Below, one piece after another: positions 9,801 to 17,108 of a stretch of 64,000 bases of DNA (within the stretch, counting starts at the first letter, position 1; every line of letters starts with the position of its first letter). This DNA comes from Legionella santicrucis (GTDB lineage: Bacteria; Pseudomonadota; Gammaproteobacteria; Legionellales; Legionellaceae): positions 349,904 through 413,903 of the forward strand of contig NZ_LNYU01000085.1 of NCBI RefSeq assembly GCF_001468135.1, in the 5' to 3' direction. Position numbers and translations under genes: made by a program. Below the pieces are notes generated by a model. It saw nothing but the letters and a program-made list of their open reading frames with translations, was not told the DNA's origin and ran no database searches.

Positions 9801-10760
9801 ATGAAATCCAAATCTATAATAGATCCTATCGTTCAGAAGTTCTTAGACCAGGTGAACAGCCAACCTGGGCCTAGATTTCATGAACTTACACCCCAACAGG
9901 CTCGGGATGCTTTTGAGCATCTACAAACACTGGTTTCTGTTAAAAAAGAACCGGTTGATACTGAAAAACGTGAGCTTCCTGTGGGTCCAAATGGTAAGGT
10001 GAGTATACGTATTCTTCGCCCACCCGGCACTCTCGGAGTTTTGCCAGTTTTGGTTTATGTACATGGAGGTGGTTGGGTACGAGGCGATTATAAAATGTAT
10101 GAACGTTTGCTCAGCGCGTTGACGAATGGTACCGGCGCAGCTCTTATTTTTGTAGAATTTCAAAGAGCACCAGAAGGACAATACCCGATTCCGATCGAAG
10201 AAGTCTATGCGGTGATCAAATGGATTGCGGAAAATGGGAGTCAACTTAACCTTGATGCTTCACGCCTAGCTATTGCCGGAGAAAGTGCAGGAGGGAATAT
10301 TGCTGCAGCTGTAACTCTTCTAGCAAAAGAGCGCAAGGGTCCAAAAATTGGTTTTCAGCTTCTTCTCTATCCTGTTACAAGTGCATCATTCGATCAGCCC
10401 TCTTATCAGGAATTTGCAGATGGTTACTTTCTTTCTTTAGAGGCAATTCAATGTCTTTGGAATTTCTATTGTCCTGATATTGTTGTACGAAACCAGCCTA
10501 CTGCATCGCCACTTCGGGCTACTCTTGAACAACTATCAGGGTTACCTCCCACACTTATTATTAGTACTGAGTGTGATGTAACTCGTGATGAATGTGAAGC
10601 CTATGCCCACAAGCTCATTGAAGCAGGAGTTCCTGTTTTGTCAGTACGATTTGAAGCCACTGTCCATGCTTTTCTCATGCTGGATGCTCTCGCAGAAACC
10701 CAGGCTAGTCGAGGTGCAATGGCTCTTATATTTTATAAACTGCGTGAGTTTTTCGGGTAA
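9801..10760 (+). CDS. Alpha/beta hydrolase, hormone-sensitive-lipase family esterase
   Basis: A 319-residue esterase of the HSL (bacterial family IV) type. The oxyanion motif is YVHGGGW, the nucleophile sits in IAGESAGG, the acid in TECDVTRDE, and the His in TVHAFLML. Such enzymes cleave short-chain acyl or aryl esters in the cytosol. It lies downstream of another alpha/beta hydrolase on the same strand. Together with the Fdc1-like decarboxylase it could act on cinnamoyl-type esters; that link is inference. The stop is followed after 12 bases by a hairpin shared with the convergent peptide gene. Confidence 0.85.
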   Translation: MKSKSIIDPIVQKFLDQVNSQPGPRFHELTPQQARDAFEHLQTLVSVKKEPVDTEKRELPVGPNGKVSIRILRPPGTLGVLPVLVYVHGGGWVRGDYKMYERLLSALTNGTGAALIFVEFQRAPEGQYPIPIEEVYAVIKWIAENGSQLNLDASRLAIAGESAGGNIAAAVTLLAKERKGPKIGFQLLLYPVTSASFDQPSYQEFADGYFLSLEAIQCLWNFYCPDIVVRNQPTASPLRATLEQLSGLPPTLIISTECDVTRDECEAYAHKLIEAGVPVLSVRFEATVHAFLMLDALAETQASRGAMALIFYKLREFFG

Positions 10761-10767
10761 TATCAAA

Positions 10768-10793
10768 ACCCCGTGTGGAGTACCCACACGTCG
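10768..10793 (-). terminator. Hairpin terminator between esterase and GG-peptide gene
   Basis: CGTGTGG (10772-10778) and CCACACG (10784-10790) form a 7-bp stem with a five-base loop. Read leftward the stem is followed by GGGGTTTTG, so it best serves the minus-strand peptide gene ending at 10816; rightward it has no T tract. Confidence 0.55.
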
Positions 10794-10815
10794 GGTTCAG
10801 AGACAATTTTATGAT

Positions 10816-11070
10816 CTACTTATATTTTGTTCTTTCTATTACAGGTGCGACTTTTCTTGGTTCGCGTATACCAGTAGCGTGCCCAACTGCGCTCTTTACT
10901 GGAGCTGAAACTGATGCTTTAATTGCACCGCCTGCTTCATTACCAACAGCGGGAGTCAAACTTATCACCAATTTACCAGACTCAACGTCCTGTAACGTTT
11001 CATCGGGTAAATTTTTTATATTTTCAGCAAATTGATTCACTAATGATTTAATAATCTGTTCTCGTTTCAT
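10816..11070 (-). CDS. Double-glycine leader peptide precursor, copy 1
   Basis: An 84-residue protein made of a 48-residue leader ending AVGNEAGG and a 36-residue tail starting AIKASVSAP. The leader is nearly identical to that of the gene at 12512-12760 (four differences in 48), whereas the tails share nothing, the classic picture of precursors cut after Gly-Gly by a C39 peptidase. The tail is basic, has no Cys and ends ERTKYK, so disulfide or lanthionine formation is ruled out. Start ATG at 11070 has AGAGG ten bases upstream. A conserved promoter lies about 220 bp upstream. The best candidate processor is the C39 ABC transporter at 80-2260. Function (bacteriocin, signal, or effector) is unknown. 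Confidence 0.75.
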   Translation of the reverse strand: MKREQIIKSLVNQFAENIKNLPDETLQDVESGKLVISLTPAVGNEAGGAIKASVSAPVKSAVGHATGIREPRKVAPVIERTKYK

Positions 11071-11290
11071 CTTTAGACACCTCTAATTCTTTGCATCAAG
11101 AATACAATTTCAAGATACCAACAACTTTAGTAAATTCTAATCAATCTAATGATCATAAAACATGTTAATTCCTTCTGGTTTCTTCGAATAGAGAGAGAAA
11201 AAACCTCCATAATCCTTTCTCTATTAAGAGTCAAATCTCAATATAATAAAAAAATCCATTTTGATCATTTTATGACCTTTATTCAAATTA

Positions 11291-11319
11291 AGTTTAGTTC
11301 ACCAAGCTAATTAATACAA
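11291..11319 (-). promoter_or_regulatory. Promoter of GG-peptide copy 1 (conserved with copy 2)
   Basis: Reading leftward: TTGTAT (11319-11314), 17 bases, TAAACT (11296-11291). The same boxes with the same 17-base spacing but a different spacer sequence precede the second GG-peptide gene, which supports a functional sigma-70 type promoter. The downstream 20 bases from 11303 to 11284 are identical in both copies. Confidence 0.6.
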
Positions 11320-11411
11320 ACGAATCAATCTCTAGGTGTACCTCTTTCTTGCACCAAAGTGATGATTAAAACATTAGTTAAAATGAAGGAAAAAATAATA
11401 TTGCAATAAAA

Positions 11412-11495
11412 GAAAATTAATTTGAGTTTTTAAAATAAGGCGCCGCACTCGCGATTAAAGTGCGCGCTTATATGTTGGCTATCGTCAACGTGTGT
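11412..11495 (-). repeat. Dispersed structured intergenic repeat, copy A
   Basis: Read leftward this element shares GACGATAG, then CAA, ATATAAGCGCGC, CTTTA, TTATTTTAAA and CAAATTAATTTTC in the same order with the element at 38515-38590. In this copy GCGCGCACT pairs with AGTGCGGCGC to give a strong hairpin followed by CTTATTTT. It may be a terminated small RNA or a REP-like mobile repeat. Confidence 0.5.
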
Positions 11496-11539
11496 AAGAT
11501 ATAAAATTTAAATCCAATAATAAAAAATAAGCTCCATAA

Positions 11540-12250
11540 TTATTTTGGTCTATAACCTTCATTTTCTAATTCTTCTGCGCGAAGTTGTGTAGCCAATTTT
11601 TTATCACCAGATAAAATATCTGAGGATACTTCTTCAAAAATTGAATCTTTATGTTCTATGATGTCTTGAATATTTTGTTCATATCGCAATTTTTTTTCTT
11701 CCGTCGTTAATTTCTTTTCAACAGGAATATTCCATATTTTTAAAATATCATTTTCTTCTGAGTTTTTTTCTATTTTGGTTAGAGTTTCAGAAATTTTTAA
11801 TTTCAACTCTACGAGAGAACCGATAAATACGGAGAACATTTTATCAATAATCAACACCTGTTCTTGCGTTACGTTTTCTTTGAGTTCACCAGTATTCGTA
11901 TCTATCAACAATCTATAAAAAAATTGTTTATATGTTGGGTCTATAATCAAATCAGAATTTTCATCTGCTAAATAAAAATGCTCAGGATTTGGCCGTATTT
12001 TATGTACCGATTCAATTGATACTCCATTCTTTTTTAAAGAATCCTTCACGGCATCACAAGCTTCGCAACACAATCCATGCCTGTAAATTTCAGTTTTTTT
12101 CTTATCAACTTCAGGTATTTCATAACCAGGATCGTCACCAAGATCTCTCATTAATTCTTCAGACATCCTATTGTTGTGTCTTGCTTTTTCATTAACAGAT
12201 TCGTTAATAATTTGAGCTAATTGCTCGATTTCATGTTTACTAATAGTCAT
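11540..12250 (-). CDS. Uncharacterised protein between the two GG-peptide genes, possible Cys-His-Asp fold
   Basis: A 236-residue soluble, acidic protein not recognised as a known family. Residues 58-110 read HGLCCEACDAVKDSL, then PEHFYLADENSD and LIIDPTYKQF: a Cys (C61, C62 or C65), H91 and D104 in an order and spacing seen in papain/transglutaminase-like folds, where the His follows about 30 residues later and the Asp sits in an IDPT-like strand. The rest is helical with a charged coiled-coil-like C-terminus. It lies between the two paralogous GG-peptide genes on the same strand, so a role in their maturation, immunity or delivery is possible. The triad is a visual inference only. Confidence 0.5.
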   Translation of the reverse strand: MTISKHEIEQLAQIINESVNEKARHNNRMSEELMRDLGDDPGYEIPEVDKKKTEIYRHGLCCEACDAVKDSLKKNGVSIESVHKIRPNPEHFYLADENSDLIIDPTYKQFFYRLLIDTNTGELKENVTQEQVLIIDKMFSVFIGSLVELKLKISETLTKIEKNSEENDILKIWNIPVEKKLTTEEKKLRYEQNIQDIIEHKDSIFEEVSSDILSGDKKLATQLRAEELENEGYRPK

Positions 12251-12442
12251 AGAGTATCAATATTTAGTCAATTGTAGTTAATTATTGATCATATTTATTA
12301 AGGATTTATTAATTCCTTTGAATTTCTTAAAAAATTTCCACGCTATTTCGGGTTGAGTTACAGAGTTGTTCTAAGGGGGCAATTGCCTAATATTATTTCG
12401 AAAAGAATTCTACAAAACAATATGTTAGTCATTTACTAAATT

Positions 12443-12480
12443 GCAAAAAGAACCAGGTGGATACTCACATATCTGGTTCA
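12443..12480 (-). terminator. Rho-independent terminator of GG-peptide copy 2
   Basis: Read leftward, GAACCAG (12479-12473) pairs with CTGGTTC (12456-12450) and is followed at once by TTTTTGC. It starts 32 bases after the stop codon at 12512. Confidence 0.75.
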
Positions 12481-12511
12481 ATGAAGGAAAATACACAATA
12501 AGGAGAAGTGA

Positions 12512-12760
12512 TCATATTGGTTTTGTCTGCTTAACGTAAGTAGAAACAGCTTGTGATACTCCAGAAATTTGCTTAAGCTCTGCTGCTTTTTTTGCTGCTG
12601 CTGCTGATGTAGTAGCACCACCTGCTTCATTACCCACAGCAGGAGTTAAGCTGATTACCAGTTTACCAGACTCAACATCCTGTAATGTTGCATCAGGTAA
12701 ATTCTTTATGTTTTCAGCAAATTGATTCAGCAATGATTCAATAATGTGTTCTCGTTTTAT
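12512..12760 (-). CDS. Double-glycine leader peptide precursor, copy 2 (ATA at the homologous start)
   Basis: Counting from the position homologous to the ATG of copy 1, this is 82 codons: a 48-residue leader ending AVGNEAGG and a 34-residue tail ATTSAAAAKKAAELKQ onward to KQTKPI. The tail is Ala/Lys-rich, amphipathic and Cys-free. The reading frame, the AGAGG ribosome site and its spacing are conserved with copy 1, but the start codon is ATA (12760-12758). Translation may begin at this rare codon, at the TTG at 12733 (which would lose nine leader residues), or be crippled. It has its own promoter (12941-12969) and a good terminator, so the unit looks intact apart from the start. Confidence 0.68.
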   Translation of the reverse strand: MKREHIIESLLNQFAENIKNLPDATLQDVESGKLVISLTPAVGNEAGGATTSAAAAKKAAELKQISGVSQAVSTYVKQTKPI

Positions 12761-12940
12761 CTTTAAATACCTCTAATCTCTTGCATCAAGAATATTCAAG
12801 ATGCTTCACCACTTTAGTTCCACGTCCTACCTATAATGCTCTTAATAGAGTAGCCTTCTTGGCTTCTCTGAATAGAAGAGAAATACTTTATGCTCTTCTT
12901 AGCAGACAATAACTGCTTGTTTTTTAATCATATCAAATTA

Positions 12941-12969
12941 AGTTTAGTTCACCTGGTGTGCTAATACAA
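12941..12969 (-). promoter_or_regulatory. Promoter of GG-peptide copy 2
   Basis: Reading leftward: TTGTAT (12969-12964), 17 bases, TAAACT (12946-12941), exactly as upstream of copy 1, and then the same 20 bases ending at 12934. The untranslated leader is about 180 bases. The rest of 12761-13126 contains no supported gene. Confidence 0.6.
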
Positions 12970-13126
12970 ATGGATCAAATTTTTAGATTAAGCCTATCGC
13001 TTCATTGCGTTTCTAAGTTAGAAAAGGCACAAGCGATAGTAAATAAGTGTTGTATTTTGGAGTGTATTAAAGGATTACTAAGAAAAAATTTCTTTTATAA
13101 CAATCTCATTTCTTTATGCTTTAACG

Positions 13127-13543
13127 TTATAGCCGTAAAGTGAGTACATCACATGGGGCATGATTTACAGTAGCATGTGCTGTACTCCCTAAAAAAGTGT
13201 GGAGTGTAGAAGAATGACTACCTAGAATAATGAGTTGACAGTTTAGTTCTTTTACTTTATTAAAAATATGTTCTTTAACTGAACCTACTTCAACAAATTG
13301 TTGTTCACTGGGGATATTAAAATTTTCACCTATTAAAGCTAAAACAGTCTGTGCATCATCTTTAGCAGGATTTGCCAGTTCGGTAAATCCAAGACTTTGA
13401 GCAAGTTGAAAGCTAGCGGGTAACTCAATGACATGTAATAAAAAGAGCTTGGCATTAAATTGTTGTGCAATAGTGATTGCTTTTGCTGTGAGATGATTAT
13501 GTTCTTTAAGCAAATCCGTAGCAAATAAAATATTTTTATACAT
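13127..13543 (-). CDS. Universal stress protein, UspA family
   Basis: A 138-residue single-domain Usp. It begins MYKNILFATDL, has a central HVIELPASF segment and ends with the ATP-binding motif GSHSSTLHTFLGSTAHATVNHAPCDVL, which matches G-2x-G-9x-G(S/T) with Ser at the second position; ATP binding is therefore likely but not certain. Such proteins bind nucleotide and help survival under starvation or stress in the cytosol; Legionella genomes encode several. It stands alone between the GG-peptide island and folK and marks the return to core-like genes. Confidence 0.88.
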   Translation of the reverse strand: MYKNILFATDLLKEHNHLTAKAITIAQQFNAKLFLLHVIELPASFQLAQSLGFTELANPAKDDAQTVLALIGENFNIPSEQQFVEVGSVKEHIFNKVKELNCQLIILGSHSSTLHTFLGSTAHATVNHAPCDVLTLRL

Positions 13544-13689
13544 GATAGCCTCACAAATGAACTGTTATTGTAAATTGTAGTTGATTCTACACTATAATTA
13601 CTTAATTTATTTCATAAATTGAAAAAATTGGCATGAAAAGAATTAATGCCTTATATAATCCTTATCGAAAACTCATGTAAGTTAGAGCT

Positions 13690-14100
13690 TTATATAAGCT
13701 TGGGATTAATTTCTTTTAAGGGGATTAACACAAAATCTCTAAGTTGGATGTATGGATGAGGAATAATAAGCTTTTTTGATTGAATAACTCGCTTTTCATA
13801 ATAAAGAATATCAATATCAATTATTCTTGGACCCCAGCGTTTTTTGCGAACGCGACCTTGCTTTTCCTCAATTTGTTGGCAGGCGCTAAGTAATTGTAGA
13901 GGCGATAAACGGGTGTTTATTTCAATGACTGCGTTACAGAAATTCTGTTGGCTTTTTAAGCCCCAGGCTTTACTCCAGTAAAATGATGAAATTTTAGTAA
14001 CCGCTGTTAGCCGTAATGTTCTAATGGATTGGATTGCTTTACAAAGTTGGCGTTCGGGACTCTTCTGATTCGAGCCCAAACCTAAGTAACAAATATTCAT
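13690..14100 (-). CDS. folK: HPPK, 6-hydroxymethyl-dihydropterin pyrophosphokinase
   Basis: A 136-residue HPPK, the folate-pathway enzyme that transfers pyrophosphate from ATP to 6-hydroxymethyl-7,8-dihydropterin. GLGSNQ near the N-terminus, FYWSKAWG, FCNAVIEINT, KRWGPRIIDIDILYY (Mg/ATP-binding DxD) and IPHPYIQLRDFVLIPL are all present. It is shorter at the C-terminus than the E. coli protein, but every catalytic motif is there. It overlaps the end of pcnB by four bases (ATGA), the usual gammaproteobacterial pcnB-folK pair, so translation is coupled. Confidence 0.93.
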   Translation of the reverse strand: MNICYLGLGSNQKSPERQLCKAIQSIRTLRLTAVTKISSFYWSKAWGLKSQQNFCNAVIEINTRLSPLQLLSACQQIEEKQGRVRKKRWGPRIIDIDILYYEKRVIQSKKLIIPHPYIQLRDFVLIPLKEINPKLI

Positions 14101-15434
14101 TGACCATCACTTGTTTTGGGTCTTCGACGTCGTTTTTTGCGTTTAGAAAAATCAGGTGTAATTTGAGCAACCATTTTTGTTTGTTCTGCTTCATCTACAT
14201 CCTGAAAAGTTGTCCACCATTGCGCTAACTCCATGGACTCATCACCAGCTAATGAACGTAGGGCCATAAAATCATAAGATGCCCTAAAACGTGGATGTTG
14301 CAGAAGATTAAATGCTCTACCACCTAATCTTTTTGCAAAACGGTATTGTAATAACCAGATTTCTCGAATAATTTGACTGTAACGCTTAGGAATAGAAATA
14401 ATTTTGTTTTGTTCTGAAATAACAAAAGACATGGCTTGTTCTATAGAGGGAAGTGGATCAATACCTGCACTTTGCAATTGTTTTGAATGTTCAACCATTG
14501 GAAACCATAAAAAAACCGCAAATAAAAATGCAGGAGTAACTGGTTTTTCTTCACGAATACGGGTATCCGTATTTTCAAGTGCAATTGCCAATAATGCATT
14601 TATTGGATAAGCGCTACCTAATAGTTTATGAGTTTGCGGAAATAAATGTTCAAACAAACCATATTGCATAAGTAATCTTTGTACTGTTTCCGCATTACCG
14701 CATTGGTATAATTTAGTCATTTCATCAAATAAACGAGAGCTGGATACATGGGTAATGAGATGACTAATTTCAGGAAAGGGGGCAGCTGTTTCTGAGGCCA
14801 ACTTAAAATTTAATTTGGCACTGAATCGAATGGCGCGCAGCATTCGTACAGGATCTTCTTGATAACGCTTAATTGGATCACCAATCATACGAATGAGTCT
14901 TTCTTCTACGTCTTTTACTCCACCCGTAAAGTCAATAATCGATGAATCGTTAATATTGTAATAAAGTGAATTAATGGTGAAATCTCGTCTCCAGGCATCT
15001 TCATCAAGAGAACCATAGGCATTATCGCGGACTAACATCCCACGCTCATTTGTTACTTGATTTTCATCAATAGCTACATGGCTTCTAAAGGTTGCTACTT
15101 CGATGATTTCACGATGAAAGAGTATATGAACTAATTTAAAGCGACGACCAATAATTCGCCCATTTCTAAAAAGACTTTTGACTTGATTCGGTGTCGCATT
15201 GGTTGCGACATCAAAGTCTTTTGGCGCTTTATGAAGTAATAAATCCCTAACACTACCCCCCACAATGTATGCTTGAAAACCAGCCCCTATTAAACGGTTG
15301 AGTACTTTAAGCGCATTGCTACTAATATCTGTTTTGGATATGTTATGTTTATTTCTAGGTATTATATAAGCAGAATCAACAGGTGCAACGTGAGCCCTGT
15401 TTCTCTTTAACAGCTTTTTGATGAACTTGATGAT
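14097..15434 (-). CDS. pcnB: Poly(A) polymerase I, probably from a non-ATG start
   Basis: PcnB adds poly(A) tails to RNA and promotes decay. The nucleotidyltransferase head has YIVGGSVRDLL, the metal ligands in KDFDVATNA, and RRDFTINSLYYN; the basic C-terminus is KRKKRRRRPKTSDG. No ATG, GTG or TTG lies in frame upstream of the GTG inside the VGG motif at 15263, yet coding clearly continues upstream (IPRNKHNISKTDISSNALKV, close to E. coli PREQHAISRKDISENALKV). The frame stays open to a TGA at 15446-15444, so initiation should use one of the ATC codons at 15434, 15431 or 15422. E. coli pcnB is known to start at AUU, so this is a conserved feature rather than an error. The start given is the first ATC, preceded by GTGAG eight bases upstream. 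Confidence 0.85.
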   Translation of the reverse strand: MIKFIKKLLKRNRAHVAPVDSAYIIPRNKHNISKTDISSNALKVLNRLIGAGFQAYIVGGSVRDLLLHKAPKDFDVATNATPNQVKSLFRNGRIIGRRFKLVHILFHREIIEVATFRSHVAIDENQVTNERGMLVRDNAYGSLDEDAWRRDFTINSLYYNINDSSIIDFTGGVKDVEERLIRMIGDPIKRYQEDPVRMLRAIRFSAKLNFKLASETAAPFPEISHLITHVSSSRLFDEMTKLYQCGNAETVQRLLMQYGLFEHLFPQTHKLLGSAYPINALLAIALENTDTRIREEKPVTPAFLFAVFLWFPMVEHSKQLQSAGIDPLPSIEQAMSFVISEQNKIISIPKRYSQIIREIWLLQYRFAKRLGGRAFNLLQHPRFRASYDFMALRSLAGDESMELAQWWTTFQDVDEAEQTKMVAQITPDFSKRKKRRRRPKTSDGQ

Positions 15435-15569
15435 CTCAGTATCTCACAAAGATTGACGAAACATATTTATTATAACCAAGCAAATAAATAAAGGGAATCA
15501 TTTACCTTTATAAATCTTAGGCTAAGATTATATCATAAGCCTACCAATATTTTGATATCAGGGGATTTA

Positions 15570-16298
15570 ATGGATTTTCTAGGTATTATTACAAGTTTGA
15601 TTGTATTAATTATATTAGAAATTGTTTTAGGAATTGATAATTTGGTTGTTTTATCTATTTTATCAGAGAAACTTCCTGTTCATCAGCGAAAAAAAGCAAG
15701 GCGTTGGGGTTTAACATTTTCTTGGGTTACACGCCTCATGTTACTTGCTCTTGCAGTGCATATGATCAAATTAACCAAGCCCTTGTTCATAATAAATCAA
15801 TTTTCTTTTTCGTTGCGTGATTTATTTCTCCTGCTAGGTGGCGCATTTTTAATTTGGAAAGCAACAGATGAGATTCATAATGACTTTACAGAAGAGCAAT
15901 TAGAGTCTAAAAAAAATGTGCGTTCCTTTAAAGCAACATTTGGCATGGTTATCTTACAAATTGCAATAATGGATATTATATTTTCTTTAGATAGTGTACT
16001 CACTGCGGTGGGTTTAACGTCACGTTTTTGGGTAATGGCTGTTGCAATTACATGCGCTATTCTCATTATGATTTTTGCCAGTGAAATTGTGAGTGCTTTT
16101 ATTCAAAAGTATCCGACGCTTAAAATGCTTGCGCTGAGTTATTTAATTTTAATAGGAATGATACTCGTAGCAGATGGTTTTTCTTTTCATGTGCCTCGAG
16201 GATATGTATATTTCGCGATGGGATTCTCCTTAGCAGTTGAGTTTTTGAATTTATTAAAACACTCAAGTCAAAAAAATAAGATAGCTTCAGGAAAATAA
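15570..16298 (+). CDS. TerC-family integral membrane protein
   Basis: A 242-residue polytopic protein with about seven membrane helices and the TerC signatures EIVLGIDNLVVLSILS, GLTFSWVTRL and SLDSVLTAVGLT, whose acidic intramembrane residues are thought to bind metal ions (some relatives are Mn2+ exporters). Start chosen at 15570 (MDFLGIITSL) because GGGG lies six bases upstream; the longer frame has no good site. The next gene hemJ begins three bases after the stop, so the two are co-transcribed. Confidence 0.88.
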   Translation: MDFLGIITSLIVLIILEIVLGIDNLVVLSILSEKLPVHQRKKARRWGLTFSWVTRLMLLALAVHMIKLTKPLFIINQFSFSLRDLFLLLGGAFLIWKATDEIHNDFTEEQLESKKNVRSFKATFGMVILQIAIMDIIFSLDSVLTAVGLTSRFWVMAVAITCAILIMIFASEIVSAFIQKYPTLKMLALSYLILIGMILVADGFSFHVPRGYVYFAMGFSLAVEFLNLLKHSSQKNKIASGK

Positions 16299-16300
16299 GC

Positions 16301-16720
16301 ATGCTGTATATTAAAGCTTTTCATATTATTGCAATGGTTGCCTGGTTTTCAGGATTATTCTATTTACCTCGATTGTTTGTGTATCATGCTGATAGTCATG
16401 ATGCGATTAGTCTTAATCGCTTTAAAATCATGGAAAGAAGACTTTACTATGGGATTATCTGGCCAGCAGCTCTTCTAACCACCATATTGGGATTATGGCT
16501 TATCAGTTATAATCCTTGGTATTACCTAAAAGAAGGATGGATGCATGCTAAGTTGAGTTTAGTCGTACTTTTATGGATTTATCATTTGTCATGCGGTCAT
16601 TACCTCAAAGCATTTGCTCAAGATAAGAATCAAAAAAGCGTGCGCTTTTTTCGCATTTACAATGAAATACCGACATTATTATTGATAAGTATTGTTATTT
16701 TGGTTGTGGTTAAACCATAA
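16301..16720 (+). CDS. hemJ: HemJ-type protoporphyrinogen IX oxidase
   Basis: A 139-residue protein with four membrane helices, typical for the family. It opens with LYIKAFHIIAMVAWFSGLFYLPRLFVYH, holding the conserved His and Arg, and contains WMHAKLSLV with the conserved Lys and GHYLKAF. HemJ oxidises protoporphyrinogen IX to protoporphyrin IX in the inner membrane, the penultimate haem step, and replaces HemG/HemY in many bacteria. It follows terC by two bases. hemL lies about 390 bp downstream, making a small haem neighbourhood. Confidence 0.92.
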   Translation: MLYIKAFHIIAMVAWFSGLFYLPRLFVYHADSHDAISLNRFKIMERRLYYGIIWPAALLTTILGLWLISYNPWYYLKEGWMHAKLSLVVLLWIYHLSCGHYLKAFAQDKNQKSVRFFRIYNEIPTLLLISIVILVVVKP

Positions 16721-16757
16721 ATTCAGTACTTCACTGTCCAGAAGAATTCGTGAATGA

Positions 16758-16794
16758 GCCCATTTTTGAATAAGATTAAAAAAATGGGCATTTT
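16758..16794 (+). terminator. Terminator between hemJ and the rubredoxin gene
   Basis: GCCCATTTTT (16758-16767) pairs perfectly with AAAAATGGGC (16780-16789), followed on the plus strand by ATTTTACG. It lies between two convergent genes and probably works best for hemJ, perhaps in both directions. Confidence 0.75.
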
Positions 16795-16809
16795 ACGACT
16801 TTTATCTTC

Positions 16810-16986
16810 TTATTCAATTTCAATCATTTCAAAGTCTTCTTTACCAGCACCACAATCTGGGCAAAACCAATTTTCAGGAACATCATCCCATCGTGTACCA
16901 GGATCTATGCCATCTTCTGGCCATCCTTCAGCTTCATCATAAATAAAACCACAAATGACACAAATGTATTTTTTATATTCTTGCAT
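16810..16986 (-). CDS. Rubredoxin
   Basis: A 58-residue protein from ATG at 16986 to the TAA at 16810. [13 protein letters not shown] and [13 protein letters not shown] give the two CxxC iron ligands (C9, C12, C42, C45) at normal spacing, with the usual [16 protein letters not shown] between them. Rubredoxins carry single electrons in the cytosol, for example to oxidative-stress enzymes or alkane hydroxylases; the partner is not visible here. It is convergent with hemJ and divergent from hemL. Confidence 0.96.
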   Translation of the reverse strand: MQEYKKYICVICGFIYDEAEGWPEDGIDPGTRWDDVPENWFCPDCGAGKEDFEMIEIE

Positions 16987-17108
16987 AATGACACTCAGTT
17001 AAAAGGGTGTAATTTATCTACTGTAAGCTTAGATGTAAAGCTAATCCGTTCATTTTGCAATTTTTCAGAATAGCTGTACTATACATAGCAAAGTTTATGG
17101 AGATTTTT

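Larger units (their letters stand above)
11071..11539. other. Intergenic region upstream of GG-peptide copy 1
   Basis: This 469-bp stretch carries the long leader of the peptide gene, an imperfect inverted repeat around 11188-11227 (AATAGAGA with TCTCTATT) inside that leader, the promoter at 11291-11319, and a dispersed structured repeat at 11412-11495. No coding region is supported. Confidence 0.5.

Noticed and set aside
9921..10244. A 107-codon minus-strand frame inside the HSL-type esterase
   Set aside because: Antisense to a gene with all catalytic motifs; no start signal.
10585..11035. Two plus-strand frames (107 and 86 codons) over the esterase end and the GG-peptide gene
   Set aside because: They are shadows of the esterase and of the minus-strand peptide gene, whose leader is conserved with its paralogue.
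12958..13143. A 61-codon plus-strand open frame upstream of GG-peptide copy 2
   Set aside because: It overlaps the conserved promoter of the peptide gene, has no ribosome site and its product resembles nothing.
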